Below, piece by piece: positions 17,658 to 25,312 of a DNA stretch of 64,000 bases. The stretch lies in NCBI RefSeq assembly GCF_002160065.1, contig NZ_NFJW01000011.1, positions 24,142 through 88,141 of the forward strand. The letters are read 5' to 3'. Position numbers and translations under genes: made by a program. Below the pieces are notes generated by a model that had not been told where the DNA came from, made no database searches, and was given only the letters and a program-made list of their open reading frames with translations. The DNA is from Collinsella sp. An2 (lineage in GTDB: Bacteria; Actinomycetota; Coriobacteriia; Coriobacteriales; Coriobacteriaceae). The number at the start of each line of letters is the position of its first letter. Position 1 is the first letter of the stretch.

Positions 17658-18683
17658 CTAGCCGACGAACTTCTCGAAGTACTTGATGGTGCGGACCATC
17701 TGAGAGGTGTAGGAGTTCTCGTTGTCGTACCAAGAGGTGACCTGGACGAGGGTCTGGCCGTTGCCGAGGTCAGAAGCCATGGTCTGGGTGGCGTCGAAGA
17801 TCGAGCCGTGGGTCTCGCCGATGATGTCGGAGGAGACGATGTCGTCCTCGTTGTAGGCGAAGGTCTCGGGGATGGTCTCGGCGTAGGCCTTCATAGCGGC
17901 GTTGACCTCGTCGGCGGTGACCTTCTTGTCAACGACGGCGTAGAGGTTGGTGATGGAGCCGGTCGGGGTCGGGACGCGCTGAGCGGCGCCGATCAGCTTG
18001 CCGTTGAGCTCGGGGAGCACCAGGCCGATGGCCTTAGCAGCACCGGTGCTGTTCGGCACGATGTTGCAAGCGCAGGCGCGGGAACGACGCTTGTTGCCCT
18101 TGCGCTGCGGGCCGTCGAGCGGCATCTGGTCGCCGGTGTAGGCGTGAATGGTGGTCATGATGCCGGAAACGATGGGCGCGAAGTCGTTCAGACCCTTGGC
18201 CATCGGGGCGAGGCAGTTGGTGGTGCAGGAGGCGGCGGAGATGATGTCGTCCTCAGCGGTCAGCTGCTCGTGGTTGACGTTGTACACGATGGTCGGGAGG
18301 TCGTTGCCCGCAGGAGCGGAGATGACAACCTTCTTGGCGCCAGCGTTGATGTGAGCCTGGGCCTTGGCCTTGGAGGTGTAGAAGCCGGTGCACTCAAGCA
18401 CGACGTCGACGCCGAGCTCGCCCCACGGCAGGTTGTTGGCGTCGGCCTCCTTGTAGATGGTGATCTCCTTGCCGTCAACGGTGATGGAGCTCTCACCAGC
18501 GGTGATCTCGTGCTCGCGAGCATAGTTGCCCTGCGTGGAGTCATACTTCAGAAGGTAAGCGAGCATGTCGGGAGAGGTGAGGTCGTTGATGGCGACGATC
18601 TCGGAGCCCTCGTGACCGAACATCTGACGGAATGCCAGACGGCCAATGCGGCCGAAGCCGTTGATAGCAACCTTTACTGCCAT
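17658..18683 (-). CDS. gapA: glyceraldehyde-3-phosphate dehydrogenase
   Basis: This 341-residue NAD-dependent enzyme starts with the Rossmann motif [11 protein letters not shown] and has the catalytic cysteine in [12 protein letters not shown] near 155 and the conserved [12 protein letters not shown] near the C-terminus. The ATG at 18683 has AAAGGAG 9 bp upstream. An in-frame start at 18749 would add a non-homologous 22 residues. A TATATT at 18756-18761 (minus strand) may be the -10 box, although no good -35 accompanies it. It heads the gapA-pgk-tpiA-gpmI(-secG) operon. Confidence 0.95.
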   Translation of the reverse strand: MAVKVAINGFGRIGRLAFRQMFGHEGSEIVAINDLTSPDMLAYLLKYDSTQGNYAREHEITAGESSITVDGKEITIYKEADANNLPWGELGVDVVLECTGFYTSKAKAQAHINAGAKKVVISAPAGNDLPTIVYNVNHEQLTAEDDIISAASCTTNCLAPMAKGLNDFAPIVSGIMTTIHAYTGDQMPLDGPQRKGNKRRSRACACNIVPNSTGAAKAIGLVLPELNGKLIGAAQRVPTPTGSITNLYAVVDKKVTADEVNAAMKAYAETIPETFAYNEDDIVSSDIIGETHGSIFDATQTMASDLGNGQTLVQVTSWYDNENSYTSQMVRTIKYFEKFVG

Positions 18684-18931
18684 GTGTGTCTCCTTTCGTA
18701 GGGATCCCGCGGGCTGGTTGTCCGCTGTCGGAACCCACAAACTAACCACTCACTCAATATACCTTTTTTTGGAAATCTCATTCGCGTCATTGGGGACTTT
18801 TTGAGTAAAGGTTCGGTATAAAAACGTTTTAAAACACCAGCTCAAAGATAGGTTTAAACGCTTCAATTATCTCTGGGGGCACCTTCCGCGCACCCCAAGG
18901 ACAAGCCGGTCCCCACGAAGGGCGAGCGTGC

Positions 18932-19858
18932 TCAGCCTTCTTCCAGCAGTTTTTCCAACCGAAGAACACGGTGGTAGAGCGCCGACTTCGAAAGCGGCGG
19001 CTCGGCCATCTGCCCCAGGTCGCGCAAAGACAGATCTGGGTAGGCCTCACGCAGGTCGCAGAAGTCTGCCAGCGCCCGCGGAAGCGTGTCGCGCAGCCCG
19101 CGTGCCCGCAGCTCGGCTATGAGCTCAAGCTGATGCTGGGCGGCTCCCGCACTCCTGGTCTGGTTAGCGACCTCGGCATTCACGCGTCGGTTCACGTCGT
19201 TTTTCACCGACTTCATGGCACGCGCCTCTTGGATGTCCCCCACGCTTCGGCTTGCCCCCACCGCCTGAAGCAACCGGCAGATGTCCTCGGCGCTCTTGAT
19301 ATAGACGGCATATGCGGCCCTGCGACGGTTGACGCGCGCCTTAACCCCTTCCTGCGCAATGAGCGCGGCGAGCGCCTGGGCGAATTCCTCGCCCTGCACC
19401 GCGATTTCCAGATGAAAGTCGCCGCGCGGGTCCGCGACGAATCCACCTGCGATGAGCGCGCCGCGTATGTAGGACAGCCGGCAGCAGGGACGCGACACGA
19501 CATGCCGCGGTATGCCTGTAACCAAGCCGCCCCGCCGGTCGAGGATTCCCAGCAAGACGAGCGCTTTATCGAGCCCGGGCTGGTCGGGCAGTGTGATGAG
19601 ATAGTTGCGCACCTTGTGCAGGACGGAGCGCCGCACCGTGAACTCCGTCTTGAGCTTGAGCACCGAGTGCGTGAGCGCGATCATCGTGCGCGCCACGGCA
19701 CCGGTCTCGGTCGCGACGGCAAGCCGGTAGCTTCCCGGCCCTGCAATGGAAAGCGTGCCGCACACGCGAGTGAGCGCCGCCAGCGTCGCGAGCCCGCAGT
19801 ACTCGCAGGTCGGCTCGCAGCGCGCGAGCTCGTCACGCACCTCGGCGGTAAACGACAT
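18932..19858 (-). CDS. whiA: DNA-binding regulator WhiA
   Basis: This 308-residue member of the WhiA family has the N-terminal segment FTAEVRDELARCEP, a LAGLIDADG-endonuclease-like fold with SYIRGALIAGGFVADPRG near 130, and a C-terminal helix-turn-helix with LREAYPDLSLRDLGQM and SKSALYHRVLRLEKLL. The family controls division and development genes in actinobacteria and affects chromosome organisation in Bacillus. It lies downstream of rapZ and upstream of gapA, the conserved actinobacterial order, but yvcK, normally between rapZ and whiA, is missing. Confidence 0.93.
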   Translation of the reverse strand: MSFTAEVRDELARCEPTCEYCGLATLAALTRVCGTLSIAGPGSYRLAVATETGAVARTMIALTHSVLKLKTEFTVRRSVLHKVRNYLITLPDQPGLDKALVLLGILDRRGGLVTGIPRHVVSRPCCRLSYIRGALIAGGFVADPRGDFHLEIAVQGEEFAQALAALIAQEGVKARVNRRRAAYAVYIKSAEDICRLLQAVGASRSVGDIQEARAMKSVKNDVNRRVNAEVANQTRSAGAAQHQLELIAELRARGLRDTLPRALADFCDLREAYPDLSLRDLGQMAEPPLSKSALYHRVLRLEKLLEEG

Positions 19859-19918
19859 CTCATCTCCTCCCTCTTAAGCATGGTTCCTGATAATAAGCAT
19901 CGGGCTTCCATCATTGCC

Positions 19919-20000
19919 GCCTGCCATTGGGGACGGGTACGGTTGGCAGACGGCCCGGCCGCCGGGCATCTGCCAACCGTACCCGTCCCCAATGGCAGGC
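19919..20000. repeat. REP palindrome pair between rapZ and whiA
   Basis: An 82-bp element with 32-bp arms that are perfectly complementary, around an 18-bp GC-rich centre that itself folds (GCCCGG/CCGGGC). Each arm has the constant ATTGGGGACGGGTAC core and its own stem CTGCCA/TGGCAG. It starts 9 bp beyond the rapZ stop. Confidence 0.9.
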
Positions 20001-20010
20001 CCGTCGGCAA

Positions 20011-20952
20011 CTAATGAGCCTCGCCCGTCGCGGTCATGTTGGCGCGCGGCAAGTCGCGATGCGAGATGCTCACGTGGTAGTGCTGACGCTCCAGATAGCG
20101 CGCCGTCGCCTCCGCAATCGCCACGCTGCGATGCTGGCCACCCGTGCAGCCGATGGCGATGGAGAGCTGCGGCTTGCCCTCGGCGACGTAGCCCGGCATG
20201 ACGGCATCGAGCAACCGGAACCAAGCGTCCAAAAACTCCTTGGTCTTAGGGTGGTCGAGCACGAAGCTCGAGACCTTCTCATCGAGGCCGGTGAGACTGC
20301 GCATGTCGGGGTCATAGAAGGGATTGGGTAGGAAGCGCACGTCGATCATGATGTCGGCCTCCACGGGCATGCCGTGCTTGAAGCCAAACGAGAATACCTG
20401 GACGTCCATTAGCTGCTGGTCGGTGAGCTCGGAAAACGCCATGCGGAGCTTCGCGCGAAGGGCCGAGGTACGCATGCGGCTCGTGTCGATGATCATGTCG
20501 GCGCGGGCCCGCACGCTTGCCAGCTGCGTACGCTCTCGCTGGATGGCGTCGGCCGTGGTCTCCCCCGGCTTGGCCAGCGGATGACGCCTGCGGTTTTCGC
20601 TATAGCGACGCATGAGCACTTCGTCGCTTGCTTCCAAAAAAACGATCTTGCAGGACATCTCATGTTCTTCAAGCGAGGTGATGGTATCCAGCAGCTCGTC
20701 GAACAGGCCTTGGCTGCGCAGGTCGCAGGTCACGGCAAGGTGACGTCCCACACCGGTGTTGATGCCCACGAGCTGGGCCAGCTGCAAGATGAGACGCGGC
20801 GGAAGGTTGTCGATGCAGAAATAGCCCATGTCTTCGAAGACATGCATGGCCTGGGTGCGTCCCGAGCCCGACATGCCCGTGATGATCACAATATCCGGCA
20901 CGCGATCGGCGAGCTCGGCCGCGGTGATGGAATTCTGGTCCGCATCTGCCAT
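20011..20952 (-). CDS. rapZ: RNase adapter / nucleotide-binding protein RapZ
   Basis: This 313-residue P-loop protein has Walker A GMSGSGRTQA. The Arg in place of Lys is, as far as I recall, the normal form in actinobacteria. FCIDNLPPRLI follows near 48, and the C-terminal RapZ domain has FSFGFKHGMP, DVRFLPNPFY and IGCTGGQHRSVAIAE. In E. coli RapZ directs RNase E to the sRNA GlmZ; the role in actinobacteria is less defined. The ATG at 20952 has AGAGG upstream and gives family length. An earlier in-frame ATG at 21084 would add 44 unrelated residues. Confidence 0.93.
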   Translation of the reverse strand: MADADQNSITAAELADRVPDIVIITGMSGSGRTQAMHVFEDMGYFCIDNLPPRLILQLAQLVGINTGVGRHLAVTCDLRSQGLFDELLDTITSLEEHEMSCKIVFLEASDEVLMRRYSENRRRHPLAKPGETTADAIQRERTQLASVRARADMIIDTSRMRTSALRAKLRMAFSELTDQQLMDVQVFSFGFKHGMPVEADIMIDVRFLPNPFYDPDMRSLTGLDEKVSSFVLDHPKTKEFLDAWFRLLDAVMPGYVAEGKPQLSIAIGCTGGQHRSVAIAEATARYLERQHYHVSISHRDLPRANMTATGEAH

Positions 20953-21167
20953 GGGAAGCCTCTTTCGACGAGCAACGTTGCAATAGAAAAAACTGCTCAC
21001 CAGTATACCCGGCCCGTCCATGTCGTGGCTTACTGGACACGACGCACATCCACCCGACTTTCGAGACGACGAACACCGGAGCACCCCTCGACATCAGAAA
21101 CAAGTCGTACAGATATGGATGCGAGGGCGCCGCGTCCCAGGATGCCGTGAGGGGATGCGATGCGGAG

Positions 21168-21293
21168 CTATATTGCGGCAATCCACACGCATCATGCCTG
21201 GATTGTGGCAATCCACACGCTCAAGGGCCTCTAGAAGGGGTCTGAGCGTGTGGATTGCAGCAATATAGAGCCCGCGCGTGTATATTGCTGCAC
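21168..21293. repeat. four-copy inverted repeat, ATTGCNGCAAT plus CCACACGC
   Basis: Copies at 21168-21190 and 21200-21223 run on one strand; copies at 21243-21268 and 21276-21293 run on the other. Three include the 11-bp palindrome ATTGCNGCAAT (one with a T for C) flanked by CCACACGC; the fourth has TATTGCTGCAC. The outer copies 1 and 3 match over 22 of 23 bases when inverted. Confidence 0.7.
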
Positions 21294-21324
21294 AACCGCG
21301 GCCGCATGATGCCCCGCAGCCAAA

Positions 21325-21358
21325 ACGGGCCCGCCTCCCCCATGGGAGACGGGCCCGT
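21325..21358 (-). terminator. terminator after nanE
   Basis: ACGGGCCCG and CGGGCCCGT pair, with CTCCC/GGGAG inside, followed on the minus strand by TTTTGG. It lies 33 bp beyond the nanE stop and ends the sialic acid operon. Confidence 0.85.
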
Positions 21359-21391
21359 CGACACGCTGCCAATCGATCTGTAAGTCGTGCG

Positions 21392-22078
21392 CTACGCCTC
21401 GAGCGCGGCCTTGAACCAGGAGGTCAGGCTCGTGGGGTGCGTGATGGCGGTTCCCACCACGACGGCCCAGGCGCCGGCGTCGATGGCGGCGCGGGCCTCC
21501 TCGGGCGTATGTACACGCCCCTCGCACACCACGGGGAAGCCGGGGAACTCCTCGGCCGCCTGACGCAGCAGCGGCAGATCGGGACCGTCGGCCATGGTGC
21601 AGTCGATTGCCGCCACGCCGTGCGAGAGCGTGGTCGAAACGATGTCAAAGCCCATGTCTACCGCGCGACGGATGTCATCGATGGTCATGCAGTCAGCCAT
21701 GGTGAGGACGCCCTCCTCCTTGAGCGGAATCAGGGTGTCGGCAACGGTCTTGCCGTCCGGACGGGGGCGGTCGGTAGCGTCGATGGCCACGATGTCGGCG
21801 CCGGCGGCGACGCAGGCACGCGCATGGCGGAGCGTCGGGGTGATGTAGACGCCCTCGTGCCCCTCTTTCCACAGACCGATGACCGGGACCTCCGTGCGGC
21901 CCTTGATGGCCGCGATGTCGGAGAGGCCCTGGCAACGGATGGCGGCGGCGCCGCCCAGCTCGCAGGCGCGAGCCATTTGGGCCATGGTCTCGGGATTGCG
22001 CAGCGGCTCACCCATATAGGCCTGCACGCTCACGATGAGCTTGCCCTTGAGAGATTGAATCAGCGGATCGATTGCCAT
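21392..22078 (-). CDS. nanE: N-acetylmannosamine-6-phosphate 2-epimerase
   Basis: This 228-residue TIM-barrel enzyme converts ManNAc-6-P to GlcNAc-6-P, the last dedicated step of sialic acid breakdown. Family motifs are SVQAYMGEPLRNPE near 17-30, AAIRCQGLSDI near 45-55, PVIGLWKEGHEGVYITPT near 65-82, DATDRPRPDGK near 100 and VVGTAITHPTSLTSWF at the end. GGAGACGG lies 5-8 bp before the ATG. It is the last gene of the sat-nan operon, separated from nanK by 213 bp of structured repeat. Confidence 0.95.
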   Translation of the reverse strand: MAIDPLIQSLKGKLIVSVQAYMGEPLRNPETMAQMARACELGGAAAIRCQGLSDIAAIKGRTEVPVIGLWKEGHEGVYITPTLRHARACVAAGADIVAIDATDRPRPDGKTVADTLIPLKEEGVLTMADCMTIDDIRRAVDMGFDIVSTTLSHGVAAIDCTMADGPDLPLLRQAAEEFPGFPVVCEGRVHTPEEARAAIDAGAWAVVVGTAITHPTSLTSWFKAALEA

Positions 22079-22129
22079 AGGATCCGTCTCCTTTCAGCAT
22101 GTTACGAAATGGTTCAACTCCGAGGCCGG

Positions 22130-22291
22130 ACGGCCGTACGCACGGCGACCGCCAGTAAAACGAAGGTGCGATGCCCCATCAATCGCCGGGTTTCCCAAGT
22201 GCCGCAGGTTCGTGCGAACGAGGAGGGAGCACGCCTTGCGTGCGGCGACCGACGAGTGAGCGCGAAGATGCGGTGCTTGGGGAAGCCGAAC
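22130..22291. repeat. structured intergenic repeat, copy 1 (nanK-nanE gap)
   Basis: Positions 22185-22290 form a long imperfect inverted repeat whose apex contains the hairpin GCACGC-CTT-GCGTGC preceded by GAGGAGGG. A further partial unit (CGGCGACCG...CGAAGGTGCGATGC) lies at about 22130-22185. The same element occurs downstream of uvrA near 38.05 kb. It begins directly at the nanK stop codon. Confidence 0.7.
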
Positions 22292-23245
22292 CTAGCATTC
22301 AGCGTAGCCTGAGAGCACAAAGTTCTCCGCCGCACCGATAAGCGGCGCATCTCCACCCAGCTCGCCATCGACGACGGGCGTCGTCGCAACCGGCGGCATG
22401 GCCTGGCCCTTGAAGGCCTCCTTCATGGCGTCCGACCAATCCGGTCCGCACTGTGCGACCGAGCCGGAAAGGATCACGCAGGCGGGGTCGAGCATGTTGC
22501 ACATGCTGCCCAGCACTTCGCCAAGCGCGCGGCCAGCACGGGCCTCGGCAGCCTTCGCGGCCTCGTCGCCCGCGGCGGCACGGCGATCGATCTCGGCGCC
22601 GTCCATGGGCTTGCCGTCAAACGTCTCGTCGCCGCCGAGGCGAATGTACTCTGCGATGATACCGGGACCCGCGGCGATGGGCTCGAGGTGCCCCGTCGCG
22701 CCGCAGGAGCACGGCACGCCGGCCGCTGCCGGGCAGCACACGTGACCGATATGGCCCGCCTCGTCATGCGCGCCGAGCATGATGTGCCCGTGCTCCACGA
22801 AGGCGCCGCCGATGCCGGTACCCACGGCCGCCACCAGGCAGCTCTCCTTGCCGCGGCCGCCGCCCCAACGCGCCTCGCCGAGTGCGTGCGCGTGAACGTC
22901 GTTGAGCACACGGCAGGCAAAACCCGTCGCCTTGGTAACCTCGGTCGCAAGCGCGGTGCCGCCCCAGCCGGGCATGAGCTCATTGGCAAAGGTGATGTCG
23001 CCGGTGCGCGGGTTCACCACGCCGGCCGACGAGATGCCCACGCCGGCAACCTCTCCATCGGCGCGCTCGATCGCAGTCTTCACCTGCTCGATGACGGTGG
23101 CCAACACGTGCTCTCCGCCCTTCATGGCGTCGGTCGGCACCTTCTCGACCTTTTCGATGACGGGAGCGTCCCCGCCGAGCGTCACGAGGCCGCACGCAAT
23201 CTTCGTGCCGCCGATATCAACCGAAACGATGGTCTTCGTGTCCAT
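22292..23245 (-). CDS. nanK: ROK-family sugar kinase, probable N-acetylmannosamine kinase
   Basis: This 317-residue ROK kinase has the phosphate-1 motif VDIGGTKIACG at residues 8-18, VLNDVHAHALGEARWGGG near 105 with the catalytic Asp, and the ROK zinc site GHIGHVCCP...CSCGATGHLE near 150-185. A kinase phosphorylating ManNAc at C6 is needed between nanA and nanE, and the gene lies between them, so NanK is the best assignment. ROK kinases differ little in sequence, so glucokinase activity is possible. The ATG at 23245 has GAAAGGGG upstream. An in-frame earlier start at 23359 would run back almost to the nanA stop. Confidence 0.85.
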   Translation of the reverse strand: MDTKTIVSVDIGGTKIACGLVTLGGDAPVIEKVEKVPTDAMKGGEHVLATVIEQVKTAIERADGEVAGVGISSAGVVNPRTGDITFANELMPGWGGTALATEVTKATGFACRVLNDVHAHALGEARWGGGRGKESCLVAAVGTGIGGAFVEHGHIMLGAHDEAGHIGHVCCPAAAGVPCSCGATGHLEPIAAGPGIIAEYIRLGGDETFDGKPMDGAEIDRRAAAGDEAAKAAEARAGRALGEVLGSMCNMLDPACVILSGSVAQCGPDWSDAMKEAFKGQAMPPVATTPVVDGELGGDAPLIGAAENFVLSGYAEC

Positions 23246-23367
23246 GGCAACCCCTTTCGCGCCGCGGATCGCTCCGCGCGCATCATACAAGCGCGCCCGC
23301 CCGCAAACGCAGGCGGGCGCGCACAACCCGTTGTCGGCAGGCCGTCTCGCAGACGGCACTCGGCCTG

Positions 23368-24288
23368 TTACAGAAGCCCGTTCTCCTCGAGGACCTTGCG
23401 AATGGCCTCGACGTTATCGCCCTTGAGAGAGTGAACCGGGCGCGGCATCTGGTTGGTCTCGAAGATACCCATAAGCTGCAGCGCCGTCTTGAAGGCGCCG
23501 ACGCCCGCGCCGAAGCCCTGGACGCCCTTGGTCACCGCGGTGATGCGCATGATGCGCGCCAGGCGATCCTGCTCCTTCTTGACCGTCTCCCAGTCGCCGG
23601 CCTGAGCCGCCTTCCACTGGCGCACATAGCCGTAGGGCTCGACGTTCGCAAGACCCGGCACCGAGCCGTCGGCACCGGAGAGGTACGCGCCGTCCACGAC
23701 GACCTCATGGCCGGTGAGGATGGACATGGGATGCCCGGCCTCCTCGTTGCCCATGACGAGATAGCGGAACGAGATGTCGTCGCCCGAGGAGTCCTTCACG
23801 CCGGCGAGCACACCGTCCTTGCCCAGACGAATCAGCATGTCGGTGTCGAGCTTGTTGTGCACGCACACGGGAATGTCGTAGGCAAAGATGGGCAGGCCGA
23901 GCGCGTCATGCAGGCAGCGGAAGCTCCACTCGATCTCGTCGATACCCTGCAGCGCATAGAACGGGCAGGTGGCCACGAGGGCGTCGACACCCATCTGCTC
24001 GGCACGCTTGCCGTGCTCGATCATGCGCTCGGTCTCGGTGTCGATGATACCGGCGAGCACGGGCACGCGGCCGTCGACCGCCTTCACCGTGGTCTCGATG
24101 ATGTGCTCGCGACGATGGTCGGTCGAGAACACGACCTCACTCGAGGAACCCAGGATGAACAGGCCGTCCACGCCCGCCTCGATCATGCGGTTGATGTTGC
24201 GCTCGAGCGACGCGACGTCGAGGTGGCGGTCCTGCGTAAGCGGGACGACGACGGGCGGGATGACGCCGGTAAACTTCTTGGTGGTCAC
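23368..24288 (-). CDS. nanA: DapA/NanA-family aldolase, probable N-acetylneuraminate lyase
   Basis: This 306-residue class I aldolase has the family start GVIPPVVVPLTQD, the pyruvate-binding GSSSEVVF near 48, the Tyr motif IFAYDIPV near 135 and the Schiff-base lysine in VLAGVKDSSGDD near 165. Neighbours nanK, nanE and a Sat-type importer make sialic acid the likely substrate, split to ManNAc and pyruvate. However, the lysine motif KDSSGD is not the KQTSGD of E. coli NanA, and YDIP replaces YNIP. A related 2-keto-3-deoxy-sugar aldolase remains an alternative. Confidence 0.75.
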   Translation of the reverse strand: MTTKKFTGVIPPVVVPLTQDRHLDVASLERNINRMIEAGVDGLFILGSSSEVVFSTDHRREHIIETTVKAVDGRVPVLAGIIDTETERMIEHGKRAEQMGVDALVATCPFYALQGIDEIEWSFRCLHDALGLPIFAYDIPVCVHNKLDTDMLIRLGKDGVLAGVKDSSGDDISFRYLVMGNEEAGHPMSILTGHEVVVDGAYLSGADGSVPGLANVEPYGYVRQWKAAQAGDWETVKKEQDRLARIMRITAVTKGVQGFGAGVGAFKTALQLMGIFETNQMPRPVHSLKGDNVEAIRKVLEENGLL

Positions 24289-24307
24289 AGGTGACTCCTT
24301 AGTGTTG

Positions 24308-24462
24308 CGCGTCTCGACCTCCTGCCGAGACGCTGGTGTCGGGATCCAAAGACCCCCGCCCCATGATAGCGGGGCGACAGCGCGAAGGAAGGGTGTTTGA
24401 GAACTCTTTCGAACGCCCTTCCCTTACTCACGGGCGCGCGCCCGACAAAGCAGGCGCGCGCC
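24308..24462 (-). other. hairpin cluster between satD and nanA
   Basis: Four stems lie in the 193-bp gap: GGCGCGCGCC pairs at 24433-24462, GGAAGGG/CCCTTCC at 24387-24422, CCCCGC/GCGGGG near 24353-24375 and GCGTCTCG/CGAGACGC at 24308-24333. They could set differential expression of transporter and enzymes by attenuation or mRNA protection. Confidence 0.6.
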
Positions 24463-24481
24463 ACGAAAACGATACGATGCC

Positions 24482-25312
24482 CTACGCGGACTGCCCAAGC
24501 TTTGGATGCAGCAGCGAAGGCGCCGCCCCCAGCAGCAGCTTGGTGTAGGGATCCTGCGGGTCCTCGAAGACCTGCTTGGCAGGACCCTGCTCCATGATCT
24601 GACCGTGGTTCATGACGATGATGCGGTCGGAGATGTAGCGCTCCGTCTGGATGTCATGGCTGATGAAGACCATGGCGAGACCGAGCTCCTTCTTGAGGTC
24701 CGTAAGCAGGTTCAGGATCTGTGCACGCACAGACACGTCAAGGGCCGAGGTGGGCTCGTCGGCGATGATGACGTCCGGGCGCAGCGAGAGCGCACGGGCG
24801 ATGGCGACGCGCTGGCGCTGGCCGCCGGAGAGCTGACCGGGAAGCGCGTACATGGCCGACGACGGCAGGCCGACGAGGCTCACGAGCTCCTTGGCGCGCT
24901 CCTCGCGCTCGTCCTCGGTGCCGACCTTGTGCACGATCAAGGGGTCGAGCAGCTGGTCGTGGACGGACATGCGCGGGTTCAGAGCGGTGGCCGGGTTCTG
25001 GAACACCACGGAGACCACACGGCCGATCTTCTTGCGAAGCTCAGCGGTGCGCTTCGTGACGTCCTCGCCCTTGAAGTACACGTGGCCCGAGGTGGGCGAC
25101 TGCAGGCCGCACATGACGTTGGCGGTCGTGGACTTGCCGCAGCCGGACTCGCCTACCAGACCGATGGTCTCGCCCGGCATGAGCTTGATCGTGAGTCCGT
25201 TGACGGCATGCACGAGGTTGGGATGCAGCAGCGAGCCCGTACGGGTCTTGAACGTGACCGAGATGTTGTCCAGGAAGATGATGGGCGTCTGCGTCGAGCT
25301 GTTCTCAGCCAT
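24482..25312 (-). CDS. satD: ABC transporter ATP-binding protein, SatD-like
   Basis: This 276-residue ATPase of the peptide/nickel ABC family has Walker [10 protein letters not shown] near 58, Q-loop VFQNPATALNPR, signature LSGGQRQRV, Walker B VIIADEPTSALD and H-loop FISHD. It lacks the long Cys-containing C-terminal extension seen in OppD and OppF of this same window. It begins directly after the satC stop and should form the second ATPase of the importer. The Sat name rests on the linked nan genes and the shared architecture, not on a measured substrate. Confidence 0.8.
   Translation of the reverse strand: MAENSSTQTPIIFLDNISVTFKTRTGSLLHPNLVHAVNGLTIKLMPGETIGLVGESGCGKSTTANVMCGLQSPTSGHVYFKGEDVTKRTAELRKKIGRVVSVVFQNPATALNPRMSVHDQLLDPLIVHKVGTEDEREERAKELVSLVGLPSSAMYALPGQLSGGQRQRVAIARALSLRPDVIIADEPTSALDVSVRAQILNLLTDLKKELGLAMVFISHDIQTERYISDRIIVMNHGQIMEQGPAKQVFEDPQDPYTKLLLGAAPSLLHPKLGQSA

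Larger units (their letters stand above)
20953..21391. other. intergenic between nanE and rapZ
   Basis: No gene is seen. It holds the nanE terminator (21325-21358) and a cluster of four ATTGCNGCAAT palindromes (21168-21293), both listed separately. The part nearest rapZ (20953-21160) presumably holds its promoter, but I could not pick boxes with confidence. Confidence 0.5.
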
